Shown piece by piece: positions 1 to 5,205 of a stretch of DNA of 6,072 bases. The stretch is from DATDYB01 sp036517115 (GTDB lineage Bacteria > Patescibacteriota > Minisyncoccia > Phycocordibacterales > PALSA-1337). The stretch's first letter is position 1. Each line of letters starts with the position of its first letter. The notes beneath the pieces were generated by a model that did no database searches, was not told the origin of the DNA, and saw only the letters and a program-made list of their open reading frames with translations. The stretch lies in assembly GCA_036517115.1 (NCBI GenBank), contig DATDYB010000011.1:1-6072 (forward strand). Direction: 5' to 3'. The position numbers and the translations under genes were made by a program.

Positions 1-8
1 GCTTATAG

Positions 9-14
9 TATAAT
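9..14 (+). promoter_or_regulatory. -10 box (TATAAT) of the surface-protein gene
   Basis: A perfect TATAAT lies 9 bases before the ATG at 24, so transcription would begin at or within about 3 bases of the start codon. No Shine-Dalgarno sequence lies between the box and the ATG (the bases are C-rich). The -35 region is outside the window. Expected mRNA: leaderless or nearly so. Confidence 0.65.
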
Positions 15-23
15 ACCCCCTGT

Positions 24-623
24 ATGAAGAAATTTATTCTCATCATTGCACTTTTGTTGCTAAGCACCACGGTGGCCAACGCCCCCGTTTCAGCTGATTC
101 ATATCAGGCACCACAACATTCATATGCAATTGTTGTTGATAAACTTGTCGCCTACCCTACCGATTCAAACGGTACAACCGACTACAATTATGTCGATAAT
201 TTGGGAAGCTCCGATTTTAAGTTTTCTCCAAACGGATACATTTTCTTTAAAATAAAGGTCAAAAACACCTCGGATGTCAACTTAGACACTGTTGTTCTGA
301 AAGACTTTGCCCCCTCATATGTTGATGTTTTTACAACGGAAATTGCCGTAGGCACGCTCCAACCACAAGAACAAAAAGAATACATAATCCAGGCTCGTGT
401 TAAGGGCGCAGATTCAGTTCCTGCAGGCATGACTTGTGTCACCAATCGTGCACAAGCAAGTAATAGTCAGGCATCTGATGAAGACACCGCCGGATTTTGT
501 ATTGAAAAAAACGTAGTAGTAACGCCTCCTACCATCCCTGCAACCGGACCAGAATTCGGCCTTGGACTTACTGCCCTTTCTGCAAGCTTAGGATTTTTGG
601 GAATGAAATTACGTAAACTTTAA
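24..623 (+). CDS. Secreted DUF11-like surface protein with C-terminal IPATG sorting-type signal
   Basis: A 199-residue exported protein. Residues 1-24 form a signal peptide: MKKF start, hydrophobic run 4-13, and a probable signal-peptidase site after V22-S23-A24. Residues about 33-162 form one all-beta domain resembling the DUF11/conserved-repeat domains of CPR surface proteins, including the stretch FKIKVKNTSDVNLDTVVLKD. C138 and C159 sit where a disulfide pairing the last strands would be plausible. A short P/T linker leads to I171-P-A-T-G175, a hydrophobic segment 178-194 and a basic KLRKL tail. This is the layout of a sortase substrate with isoleucine in place of the first leucine of LPXTG. 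The ATG is chosen because TATAAT lies just upstream and the signal peptide starts there. It is monocistronic, with the next gene 168 bases away. Likely a cell-surface or wall-anchored structural protein; ligand unknown. The tail could instead be a plain membrane anchor. Confidence 0.85.
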   Translation: MKKFILIIALLLLSTTVANAPVSADSYQAPQHSYAIVVDKLVAYPTDSNGTTDYNYVDNLGSSDFKFSPNGYIFFKIKVKNTSDVNLDTVVLKDFAPSYVDVFTTEIAVGTLQPQEQKEYIIQARVKGADSVPAGMTCVTNRAQASNSQASDEDTAGFCIEKNVVVTPPTIPATGPEFGLGLTALSASLGFLGMKLRKL

Positions 624-637
624 AGTTAGTTCCACAC

Positions 638-738
638 CGAGATCCTTCGGCTTTGCCTCAGGATGACAGTGTCATTCTGGAGCGAAGCGATAGAATCCCA
701 CGAGATCCTATCGGTCACTTCGTTCCCTCCAGGATGAC
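638..738. repeat. Palindromic REP-like repeat (one and a half units) between two genes
   Basis: Bases 671-738 form a long imperfect hairpin. GTCATTCTGGA (671-681) pairs with TCCAGGATGAC (728-738), GAAG (684-687) with CTTC (718-721), and CGATAG (688-693) with CTATCG (708-713), leaving a small loop and a GTCA bulge. Bases 638-667 repeat the right arm in degenerate form (CGAGATCC...CAGGATGAC). They can pair alternatively with 671-697 across the loop AGT, so two competing hairpins are possible. This resembles the GGATGAC/GTCATTCTG-ended intergenic repeats scattered through many bacterial genomes, including CPR genomes (known by recollection). The stem is followed by A, not T, on the plus strand, so it is not a standard terminator for the upstream gene. 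It fills most of the 624-790 gap. Confidence 0.75.
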
Positions 739-775
739 AAAAAACTCTATCTTCCACCCTCCATCGTCTATCATC

Positions 776-784
776 TGATACAAT
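776..784 (+). promoter_or_regulatory. Extended -10 promoter (TG-A-TACAAT) of the VirD4-like gene
   Basis: TG at 776-777, one base, then TACAAT at 779-784: an extended -10 element. No convincing -35 is seen about 17 bases upstream, which an extended -10 can dispense with. Six bases separate the box from ATG 791, placing the predicted transcription start on the start codon itself. No Shine-Dalgarno is present. Confidence 0.6.
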
Positions 785-790
785 CAAGAT

Positions 791-2968
791 ATGTCCGATC
801 TCGTTCATTTGCAAGTTCGAAATTCAAAAGCTGACGAAACGCCCATCGAGGCCGCAAGTCAGATTTTTGCCTCACTCCTCCCTTCCTACCTCCCCCCATT
901 AAAACGACTCTATATCAAACCAAAAACGTATGCGTTTGAGATTTACCTCATCGGCCAAACCATCTATTTTTATGCCACCTGCACACCCAAAACCGAGACA
1001 TTTGTCAAAAGCCTCATTACCTCTTCATTCACCAACTCGAAAATAATAAAAACCAAGGATCCACTCGATATGGTGCTTGACTCGCCCGCACGAGCTATTG
1101 GTGAGGTTGCACTTTCTTCCTATTATTACTTGCCAATAAAGACATATTTTGATTTCAAAGATATTGATCCACTCTCTTCAGTTCTCGGGTTTTTAGCCCG
1201 CTCTTTACCCACCCAAAAGGCGGCAATCCAGATTCTCATCACCCCCGCCTCATTTAGCTGGGCCACGGGCGCGGCCGCACAGGGGCAAAAAATGGCGTAC
1301 GACAAAGCCGCCGATAAATACGGTATGAACCCGCAAAAGATGATTATTAGCCGAAAAACGAGCTTTCAGGGTGGAAAAGCACTTGTAAGAATTCTTACGG
1401 GAGATTCTACTCCCGACGGCGCGCTTGCTTATTTACACAACGTGGCCGGCACATTTGGATCGTTCTCGCTTGGCGAGGGAAACCAATTCAGCTTTAAAAA
1501 ACCGCGGATATTAAAGCAAAAGCTTCTTGAGCGCATGATAAACCGAAAAACATTTATTTTTGAGCGTCAAAATCAAATTTTGAATGCCCAAGAACTTGCC
1601 AGCATGTGGCATCCACCCGGAATACTTTTAGCCGGAATCAAAAATATTGCGTGGGGCAAAACGCTTTCAGGTGAACCGCCTGATAATTTACCAATTCCTG
1701 AAGAATCTGATGAAGAAGCTCGAAAGGACATCAACTTTTTTGCAAAAACGGAATTTAAGAACAAGGATCAGATTTTTGGAATTAAAACGGCAGACCGGCG
1801 AAAACACGTCTACATTATTGGGAAAACAGGCGCGGGAAAGACCACGCTTATCGCCAACATGGCGATTGATGATATTCGACGAGGCCGCGGAATCGGAATC
1901 ATCGATCCACATGGAGACCTTTCGGAGATTATTCTCGATTTCATTCCAAAGAGGCGAATTAATGATGTCGTCTATTTGGAGCCGTTCGACAGTGAGCGGC
2001 CGTTCAAATTAAATGTTCTAGAGGTTCATAATCCGGAACAGAAGCATTTGGTGGCGTCCGGAATCGTCTCGATTTTTTCCAAACTCTACGGAAAAAGCTG
2101 GGGGCCACGACTCGAGTATATCTTGCGAAATGTGATTCTCACGCTTCTTGAAATTCCCGGCGCAACACTCGTTGATGCACTTCGAATTCTTTCTGACGAT
2201 GAGTATCGCGCACGCGTTGTGCGAGAAATTAATGATCCAGTACTTAAAAATTTCTGGAATGCCGAATTTGCCAAAATGGGAGATAAATTGCGCGCGGAAG
2301 CCGTGTCCCCAATTCAGAATAAAGTTGGGCAGTTTGTGACATCAACGATGGTTCGAAATATCATTGGAACAGCAAAATCCTCAATTAATTTGGCCGAGAT
2401 CATGGATGAGGGAAAGATTCTTATTCTTAATTTATCACAAGGAAAGTTGGGAGAAGACAACGCTTCATTACTCGGAGCGATGATCATCACCCAAATTCAG
2501 CTTGCCGCCATGGGCCGATCGTTTAGTAAAGAGGAAGACAGGCGCGATTTCTTCCTGTATGTAGATGAGTTTCAGAATTTTGCTACGAATTCGTTCATAA
2601 AAATCCTTTCGGAAGCTCGAAAATACCGACTCTCACTCACGCTCGCAAATCAGTACACCGAGCAATTGGAGCTTGAGATCCAGCGTGCAATTTTTGGAAA
2701 TGTAGGCACGCTTATGTCATTCGTCCTGGGTGCGCGCGACGCATACTTTTTATCGAAAGAGTTTGGGGAAATCTACACAGAGAATGACTTAGTATCACTT
2801 GGAAGGTATGAGACGGTTATGAAGCTTTCTGTCGACAACATGACCTCAAATCCCTTCCCCGCCCACACGCTTCCCCTTCCTGCGCTCAAAAACGATAATC
2901 GGGAAAAGATTATTGCAACGAGCAAGGAAAAGTACGGGAGGAAGAATGTAAAAGAGTTAGAAAGATAG
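791..2968 (+). CDS. Soluble VirD4/TraG-like type IV secretion/conjugation ATPase
   Basis: A 725-residue P-loop ATPase of the HerA/FtsK/VirD4 superfamily, the kind that forms hexamers and drives DNA or protein through a secretion channel. Residues about 1-300 are a non-catalytic N-terminal region of the type seen in CPR and Gram-positive homologues (I believe DUF8128-like). The motor follows: Walker A GKTGAGKT at 344-351, the family signature IDPHGDL at 371-377, the conserved stretch ILNLSQGKLGEDNASLLGAM from 545, Walker B FFLYVDEF at 587-594 with D592/E593, and a sensor-type N620-Q621 in LANQY. All catalytic motifs are intact. No transmembrane helix is apparent at the N-terminus, unlike classical VirD4/TraD. 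ATG 791 is chosen from the adjacent extended -10. No relaxase, VirB or pilus gene lies in the window, so whether it serves conjugation, DNA uptake or another export process is open. Confidence 0.9.
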   Translation: MSDLVHLQVRNSKADETPIEAASQIFASLLPSYLPPLKRLYIKPKTYAFEIYLIGQTIYFYATCTPKTETFVKSLITSSFTNSKIIKTKDPLDMVLDSPARAIGEVALSSYYYLPIKTYFDFKDIDPLSSVLGFLARSLPTQKAAIQILITPASFSWATGAAAQGQKMAYDKAADKYGMNPQKMIISRKTSFQGGKALVRILTGDSTPDGALAYLHNVAGTFGSFSLGEGNQFSFKKPRILKQKLLERMINRKTFIFERQNQILNAQELASMWHPPGILLAGIKNIAWGKTLSGEPPDNLPIPEESDEEARKDINFFAKTEFKNKDQIFGIKTADRRKHVYIIGKTGAGKTTLIANMAIDDIRRGRGIGIIDPHGDLSEIILDFIPKRRINDVVYLEPFDSERPFKLNVLEVHNPEQKHLVASGIVSIFSKLYGKSWGPRLEYILRNVILTLLEIPGATLVDALRILSDDEYRARVVREINDPVLKNFWNAEFAKMGDKLRAEAVSPIQNKVGQFVTSTMVRNIIGTAKSSINLAEIMDEGKILILNLSQGKLGEDNASLLGAMIITQIQLAAMGRSFSKEEDRRDFFLYVDEFQNFATNSFIKILSEARKYRLSLTLANQYTEQLELEIQRAIFGNVGTLMSFVLGARDAYFLSKEFGEIYTENDLVSLGRYETVMKLSVDNMTSNPFPAHTLPLPALKNDNREKIIATSKEKYGRKNVKELER

Positions 2969-3030
2969 AGGAGAAGAGGAGGTGATGGGGGGATAGGGAG
3001 AGCGGGAGGAGTGGAGAAAGGAGGATGGGA
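2969..3030 (+). repeat. Purine-rich low-complexity repeat, copy 1 (forward)
   Basis: Directly after the ATPase stop codon the plus strand is almost pure A/G for about 60 bases. GATGGGGGGATAGGG (2984-2998) recurs exactly, inverted, at 4913-4927. Together with the pyrimidine arm at 3051-3087 it makes an imperfect inverted pair around an A/T-rich core (3031-3050). For example, GATAGGG 2992-2998 pairs with CCCTATC 3056-3062. Successive G runs (2987-2992, 2996-2998, 3004-3006) could support G-quadruplex or triplex structure. Confidence 0.7.
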
Positions 3031-3050
3031 TAAATACAGAGAGTTATTTG

Positions 3051-3087
3051 CCTCACCCTATCTGCTTATCTTCTCCTCCCCACCTCT
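3051..3087 (-). repeat. Purine-rich repeat, copy 2 (inverted)
   Basis: A pyrimidine-rich stretch on the plus strand. Its last 20 bases, ATCTTCTCCTCCCCACCTCT (3068-3087), are the exact reverse complement of 4310-4329 downstream of the next gene. It lies immediately upstream of the extended -10 of the aminopeptidase gene, where a -35 box would otherwise be, so it may influence that promoter. Confidence 0.7.
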
Positions 3088-3094
3088 AATTTTG

Positions 3095-3103
3095 TGATAA
3101 AAT
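3095..3103 (+). promoter_or_regulatory. Extended -10 promoter (TG-A-TAAAAT) of the aminopeptidase gene
   Basis: TG at 3095-3096 and TAAAAT at 3098-3103, with 7 bases to ATG 3111. The geometry is almost identical to the promoter before 791. No -35 is recognisable, because that place is occupied by the C/T-rich repeat. No Shine-Dalgarno is present, so a leaderless transcript is predicted. Confidence 0.6.
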
Positions 3104-3110
3104 ACCAATT

Positions 3111-4310
3111 ATGTATATTCCTAGCATAAAATTACTCTCCAACTACGCCCATGTGCTGACCGACTTTGCTCTGGGAACGGGCGAAGGAATTAAAAAAGAC
3201 GAGGTCATTTTGGTTCAGTTCGACGCTCCCGCGCTTCCACTCGCAAATGAAGTGTATCGGGCAATTCTTGAAAAAGGTGCGCATCCGATGGTGAAAATGA
3301 ACGATGATAGCTTTGTGAAGATTTTTTATGATGCGGCTTCTGACAGCCAGCTGGAGTTTTTCCCTCGAAACTACAATAAAGCACTCATTGAAACCATCGA
3401 CCACCGCATGTACCTCATGGCCGACCGAGATCCTCTGTATTTGAAAGGTGTGGATCCTGCCAAAATGATGCGGGCAAATAAGTCTCGAAAAACGCTCAAA
3501 CAGTGGCTTGATCAAAAAGAAGATGCCGGAAAATTGACATGGACACTTTGTTTGTACGGGACCTTAGGAATGGCTCGCCAAGCGGGTCTAAGTTTGGAGG
3601 AGTATTGGAATCAGATTGCCCGGGCGTGCTATTTAAAAGAAAAAGATCCCATAGCAAAGTGGCGAGCGGTGTTCACACAAGTTGAACAGACCATGAAAAA
3701 ACTGAATAAACTACCAATCGACAAACTCCATCTTGTTGCAAAAGATACTGATCTTTGGATCAGTATGGGAGAAGGTCGAAAATTCATCGGCGGATCCGGT
3801 CGAAACATCCCCAGCTTTGAAATCTTCACCTCCCCCGACTGGCGAGGCACGAATGGGCACGTATATTTCGACTTTCCACTCTATCGATACGGCAACATCA
3901 TTGAAAAAATTCACCTTGAATTCCGAAATGGACGCGTGGTAAGCGTGCGTGCGGCAAAGAATGAAAAACTCATAAAAGAGCTGGTGAAGCAAAAAAATGC
4001 CGATAAAATGGGCGAATACTCGCTCACTGACCGCCGATTTTCCAAAATCGACAAATTCATGGCTAATACACTCTTTGACGAAAATTTTGGTGGAGAGTTT
4101 GGAAATACGCATTTAGCACTAGGCTCAAGCTACCACGATACGTATACAGGCGACGCGAAAAAGGTTTCTGAAGCTATGTGGAAAAAACTCGGATACAACT
4201 CCAGCGCCGAGCACACCGATATTATTGCTAAGCACGATCGAACGGTGACGGCCATTCTCAAGGATGGGACGGAGAAAGTTATCTACAAAGGGGGAGAATT
4301 TGTAGTTTGA
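3111..4310 (+). CDS. M29-family metallo-aminopeptidase (AmpS/PepS/AmpT-like)
   Basis: A 399-residue cytosolic enzyme of peptidase family M29, which removes N-terminal residues from peptides using two divalent metal ions; the length is normal for the family. The N-terminal domain (about 1-190) matches the family pattern, with NYA near the start, VILVQFD, and LANEVYRAILEKGAHP. The catalytic part carries the expected metal ligands, assigned from memory of the family: E237 (RNIPSFEIFTSP), E302 (MGEYSL), H334 (GNTHLALGSSY), and H368 with D370 (SSAEHTD). Y341 is the likely conserved tyrosine. The spacing of these residues fits the family, so the enzyme should be active. There is no signal peptide. 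ATG 3111 is set by the nearby extended -10. It is a single-gene unit ending in TGA. Likely role: recycling of peptides, useful in an organism of limited amino-acid synthesis (inference). Confidence 0.92.
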   Translation: MYIPSIKLLSNYAHVLTDFALGTGEGIKKDEVILVQFDAPALPLANEVYRAILEKGAHPMVKMNDDSFVKIFYDAASDSQLEFFPRNYNKALIETIDHRMYLMADRDPLYLKGVDPAKMMRANKSRKTLKQWLDQKEDAGKLTWTLCLYGTLGMARQAGLSLEEYWNQIARACYLKEKDPIAKWRAVFTQVEQTMKKLNKLPIDKLHLVAKDTDLWISMGEGRKFIGGSGRNIPSFEIFTSPDWRGTNGHVYFDFPLYRYGNIIEKIHLEFRNGRVVSVRAAKNEKLIKELVKQKNADKMGEYSLTDRRFSKIDKFMANTLFDENFGGEFGNTHLALGSSYHDTYTGDAKKVSEAMWKKLGYNSSAEHTDIIAKHDRTVTAILKDGTEKVIYKGGEFVV

Positions 4311-4416
4311 GAGGTGGGGAGGAGAAGATGGGGAGATAGGTCGAGCCGAGGCGAGATCCTGAGCTAGGGCGAAGGAAAGGGGCGGAGGTGATGAGGAGAG
4401 GAGGAGGAGAGAGAAG
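4310..4416 (+). repeat. Purine-rich repeat, copy 3 (forward), with an embedded fragment
   Basis: Begins on the last base of the aminopeptidase stop codon. Bases 4310-4329 are the exact inverse of 3068-3087. Bases 4379-4402 match the inverse of 4888-4911 at 23 of 24 positions. Between these parts, roughly 4341-4376 is of different composition. Read in reverse, 4356-4376 resembles the REP-like element (TCCTTCG...TCAGGAT, compare 643-664), suggesting a nested fragment of the other repeat family. With copy 4 it flanks the S23-like gene in opposite orientation. Confidence 0.65.
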
Positions 4417-4421
4417 TAGAG

Positions 4422-4790
4422 TTATTTTATGATTGGCTTCCATTTTTGTTTAAGTGTGATTAGTTGCCCAGAAAGTCTACTGTATAAATTCGCGAGTCGA
4501 GTGGCTAAGCTTTGTTCCATATATCCCAGATCACCTGCGGTCTGTGCATGAACCTCCATTTCGTGGGAAGAACCGATGCAAATATTGAGATGCTTTATGA
4601 ATTCCTTCGTGTGTTCTCGTTTTGCCCAGCCCTCTGCCAGGTTTGCCGGTATTGATTTCGAGGCTCTTCTCATTTGGCTTGTAAGGTCAAATTGTTCATG
4701 ATTTGGAAAGTTTTTGACTGCTTTATGCACAAGAATCATTAGCGTGTAGCTATCTTTGTATACAACAAGCTCTTTAAAAGAAGTAAGCAT
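4422..4790 (-). CDS. Four helix bundle protein (S23 / 23S rRNA intervening-sequence-protein family)
   Basis: A 122-residue, wholly helical protein. The start MLTSFKELVVYKDSY matches the usual family beginning (SF..L.V...). The hallmarks follow: LTSQMRRASKSIPANLAEG (about residues 36-54), KEFIKHLNICIGSSHEMEVH (63-82) and LGYM. Family members were first found as open reading frames inside intervening sequences of bacterial 23S rRNA, and are thought to form pentamers that may bind nucleic acid. Many, like this one, are free-standing and of unknown function. The frame stays open to a GTG at 4850, but ATG 4790 is preferred: it fits family length, and a promoter (-35 4819-4824, -10 4797-4802) lies inside the longer version. 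It is oriented against its neighbours and bracketed by opposed purine-rich repeats, which suggests arrival as a small cassette. Confidence 0.85.
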   Translation of the reverse strand: MLTSFKELVVYKDSYTLMILVHKAVKNFPNHEQFDLTSQMRRASKSIPANLAEGWAKREHTKEFIKHLNICIGSSHEMEVHAQTAGDLGYMEQSLATRLANLYSRLSGQLITLKQKWKPIIK

Positions 4791-4796
4791 GCGATC

Positions 4797-4824
4797 AATG
4801 TACTCTTTTTCTATATTTTGTCTA
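4797..4824 (-). promoter_or_regulatory. Promoter of the S23-like gene (TAGACA-16-TACATT)
   Basis: Read on the minus strand: -35 TAGACA (4824-4819), a 16-base spacer, -10 TACATT (4802-4797), then 6 bases to ATG 4790. The distance from -10 to start is the same as for the gene at 791, again implying leaderless transcription. It supports the shorter start over GTG 4850. Confidence 0.5.
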
Positions 4825-4863
4825 CAGTATATATGCAACATTTTTACCACTTTAGCCTTTCTT

Positions 4864-4954
4864 TTCGCTCCCCTCCTCTGTTTTTCTTCCTCTCCTCATC
4901 TCCTCCGCCCCACCCTATCCCCCCATCCCCTCCTCTCCTCCTCTCCTCCTCCCT
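4864..4954 (-). repeat. Purine-rich repeat, copy 4 (inverted)
   Basis: About 90 bases almost purely C/T on the plus strand. It shares 15 identical bases with copy 1 (4913-4927 versus 2984-2998, inverted) and a 23/24 match with copy 3 (4888-4911 versus 4379-4402, inverted). The far end is a run of short CTC/CTCCT units (about 4931-4953), as would arise by slippage. Confidence 0.7.
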
Positions 4955-4959
4955 GTATC

Positions 4960-4983
4960 CGACTTGACTTTTCAGTCAAGTCG
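4960..4983. promoter_or_regulatory. 24-base perfect-arm palindrome, probable operator
   Basis: CGACTTGACT (4960-4969), loop TTTC, AGTCAAGTCG (4974-4983): two perfectly complementary 10-base arms. The left arm contains the -35 hexamer TTGACT of the downstream promoter, and the right arm fills most of the spacer, so a dimeric repressor bound here would block RNA polymerase. The half site CTTGACT resembles but does not equal the HspR (HAIR) half site CTTGAGT, and the spacing is 4 rather than 7 bases. The regulator is therefore unknown. No T-tract follows, so it is not a terminator. Confidence 0.6.
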
Positions 4984-4992
4984 TGCTAAACT
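4964..4992 (+). promoter_or_regulatory. Promoter TTGACT-17-TAAACT with extended TG, for the membrane-protein operon
   Basis: -35 TTGACT at 4964-4969, a 17-base spacer, -10 TAAACT at 4987-4992 with TG at 4984-4985: the best two-box promoter in the window. Predicted transcription start is about 4999. The first well-supported start codon downstream is 5206, giving a leader of about 200 bases, in contrast to the leaderless genes to the left. Confidence 0.6.
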
Positions 4993-4998
4993 ATAGGC

Positions 4999-5205
4999 TG
5001 TGTTTTGCAGTTTTTTGCAGGCACAATGATTGTGGAGAAAAGCGTCCGGAATCAGCTTCTGGAATGCTCTTATCTACAAGAACCTTGATTTATGGGTTTT
5101 GGTTACAAAATTTTTTTCTAGCGGGAAGCTTTTTTAGTTCCTGTGACGGGATAGTAGTATCTCGAAGTATTCACGCGCACCCATGCACGCACAAAGGAGA
5201 ATGAC
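4999..5205 (+). other. Long untranslated leader of the membrane-protein operon
   Basis: The predicted transcript carries about 200 bases before the first gene. It contains a tandem TTTTGCAG / TTTTTTGCAG pair (about 5003-5019) and a possible 20-codon reading frame (ATG 5026 to TGA 5088) without a good Shine-Dalgarno. It also has T-rich runs near 5109-5117 and 5131-5136; the second follows only a 3-base-pair stem (AGC/GCT), too weak to call a terminator. The C/A-rich motif at 5173-5192 comes next. I recognise no riboswitch class. It may be an attenuator or thermosensor-like leader, or simply a hidden second promoter lies closer to the gene. Confidence 0.3.
5173..5199 (+). promoter_or_regulatory. 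C/A-rich leader element with Shine-Dalgarno, copy 1
   Basis: ACGCGCACCCA (5173-5183) followed by TGCACGCAC and AAAGGAG (5193-5199), 6 bases before GTG 5206. The 11-base motif recurs exactly at 5855-5865 ahead of the third gene. The strong ribosome site selects the GTG start. Confidence 0.6.

Noticed and set aside
671..745. Hairpin as intrinsic terminator of the surface-protein gene
   Set aside because: The stem is followed by a run of A, not T, on the plus strand, and its arms belong to a repeat family.
626..814. Minus-strand 62-codon frame over the intergenic hairpin
   Set aside because: It is almost entirely the translated palindromic repeat and overlaps the promoter and start of the ATPase gene.
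3132..4112. Long antisense frames opposite the aminopeptidase gene
   Set aside because: They lie entirely within a gene with intact family motifs, have no promoter or ribosome site, and show no recognisable domains.
4791..4850. Upstream GTG 4850 or ATG 4841 as the start of the S23-like gene
   Set aside because: The extra 20 residues do not fit the family beginning and would contain the -35 and -10 boxes. ATG 4790 fits both family length and promoter spacing. A second unseen promoter could reverse this.
2969..4954. CRISPR array or tandem-repeat array
   Set aside because: The repeats are few, in both orientations, of unequal length, far apart and without regular spacers.
4756..4989. Plus-strand open frame overlapping the S23-like gene and the pyrimidine-rich repeat
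   Set aside because: Its second half is translated low-complexity repeat (S/P/L rich), and its first half is the antisense of a clearly conserved protein.
4960..4990. Palindrome as a HAIR (HspR) operator
   Set aside because: The half site differs (CTTGACT versus CTTGAGT), and the gap between halves is 4 rather than 7 bases.
5026..5088. Possible 20-codon leader peptide (ATG 5026 to TGA 5088)
   Set aside because: No convincing ribosome site, and no run of one amino-acid codon that would suggest attenuation. Kept only as a remark in the leader entry.
4983..5204. 73-codon open frame starting GTG 4983, upstream of the small membrane-protein genes
   Set aside because: It begins inside the promoter and palindrome, has no Shine-Dalgarno, and its cysteine/serine-rich translation shows no domain-like pattern. 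The good ribosome site lies after it, at 5193-5199.
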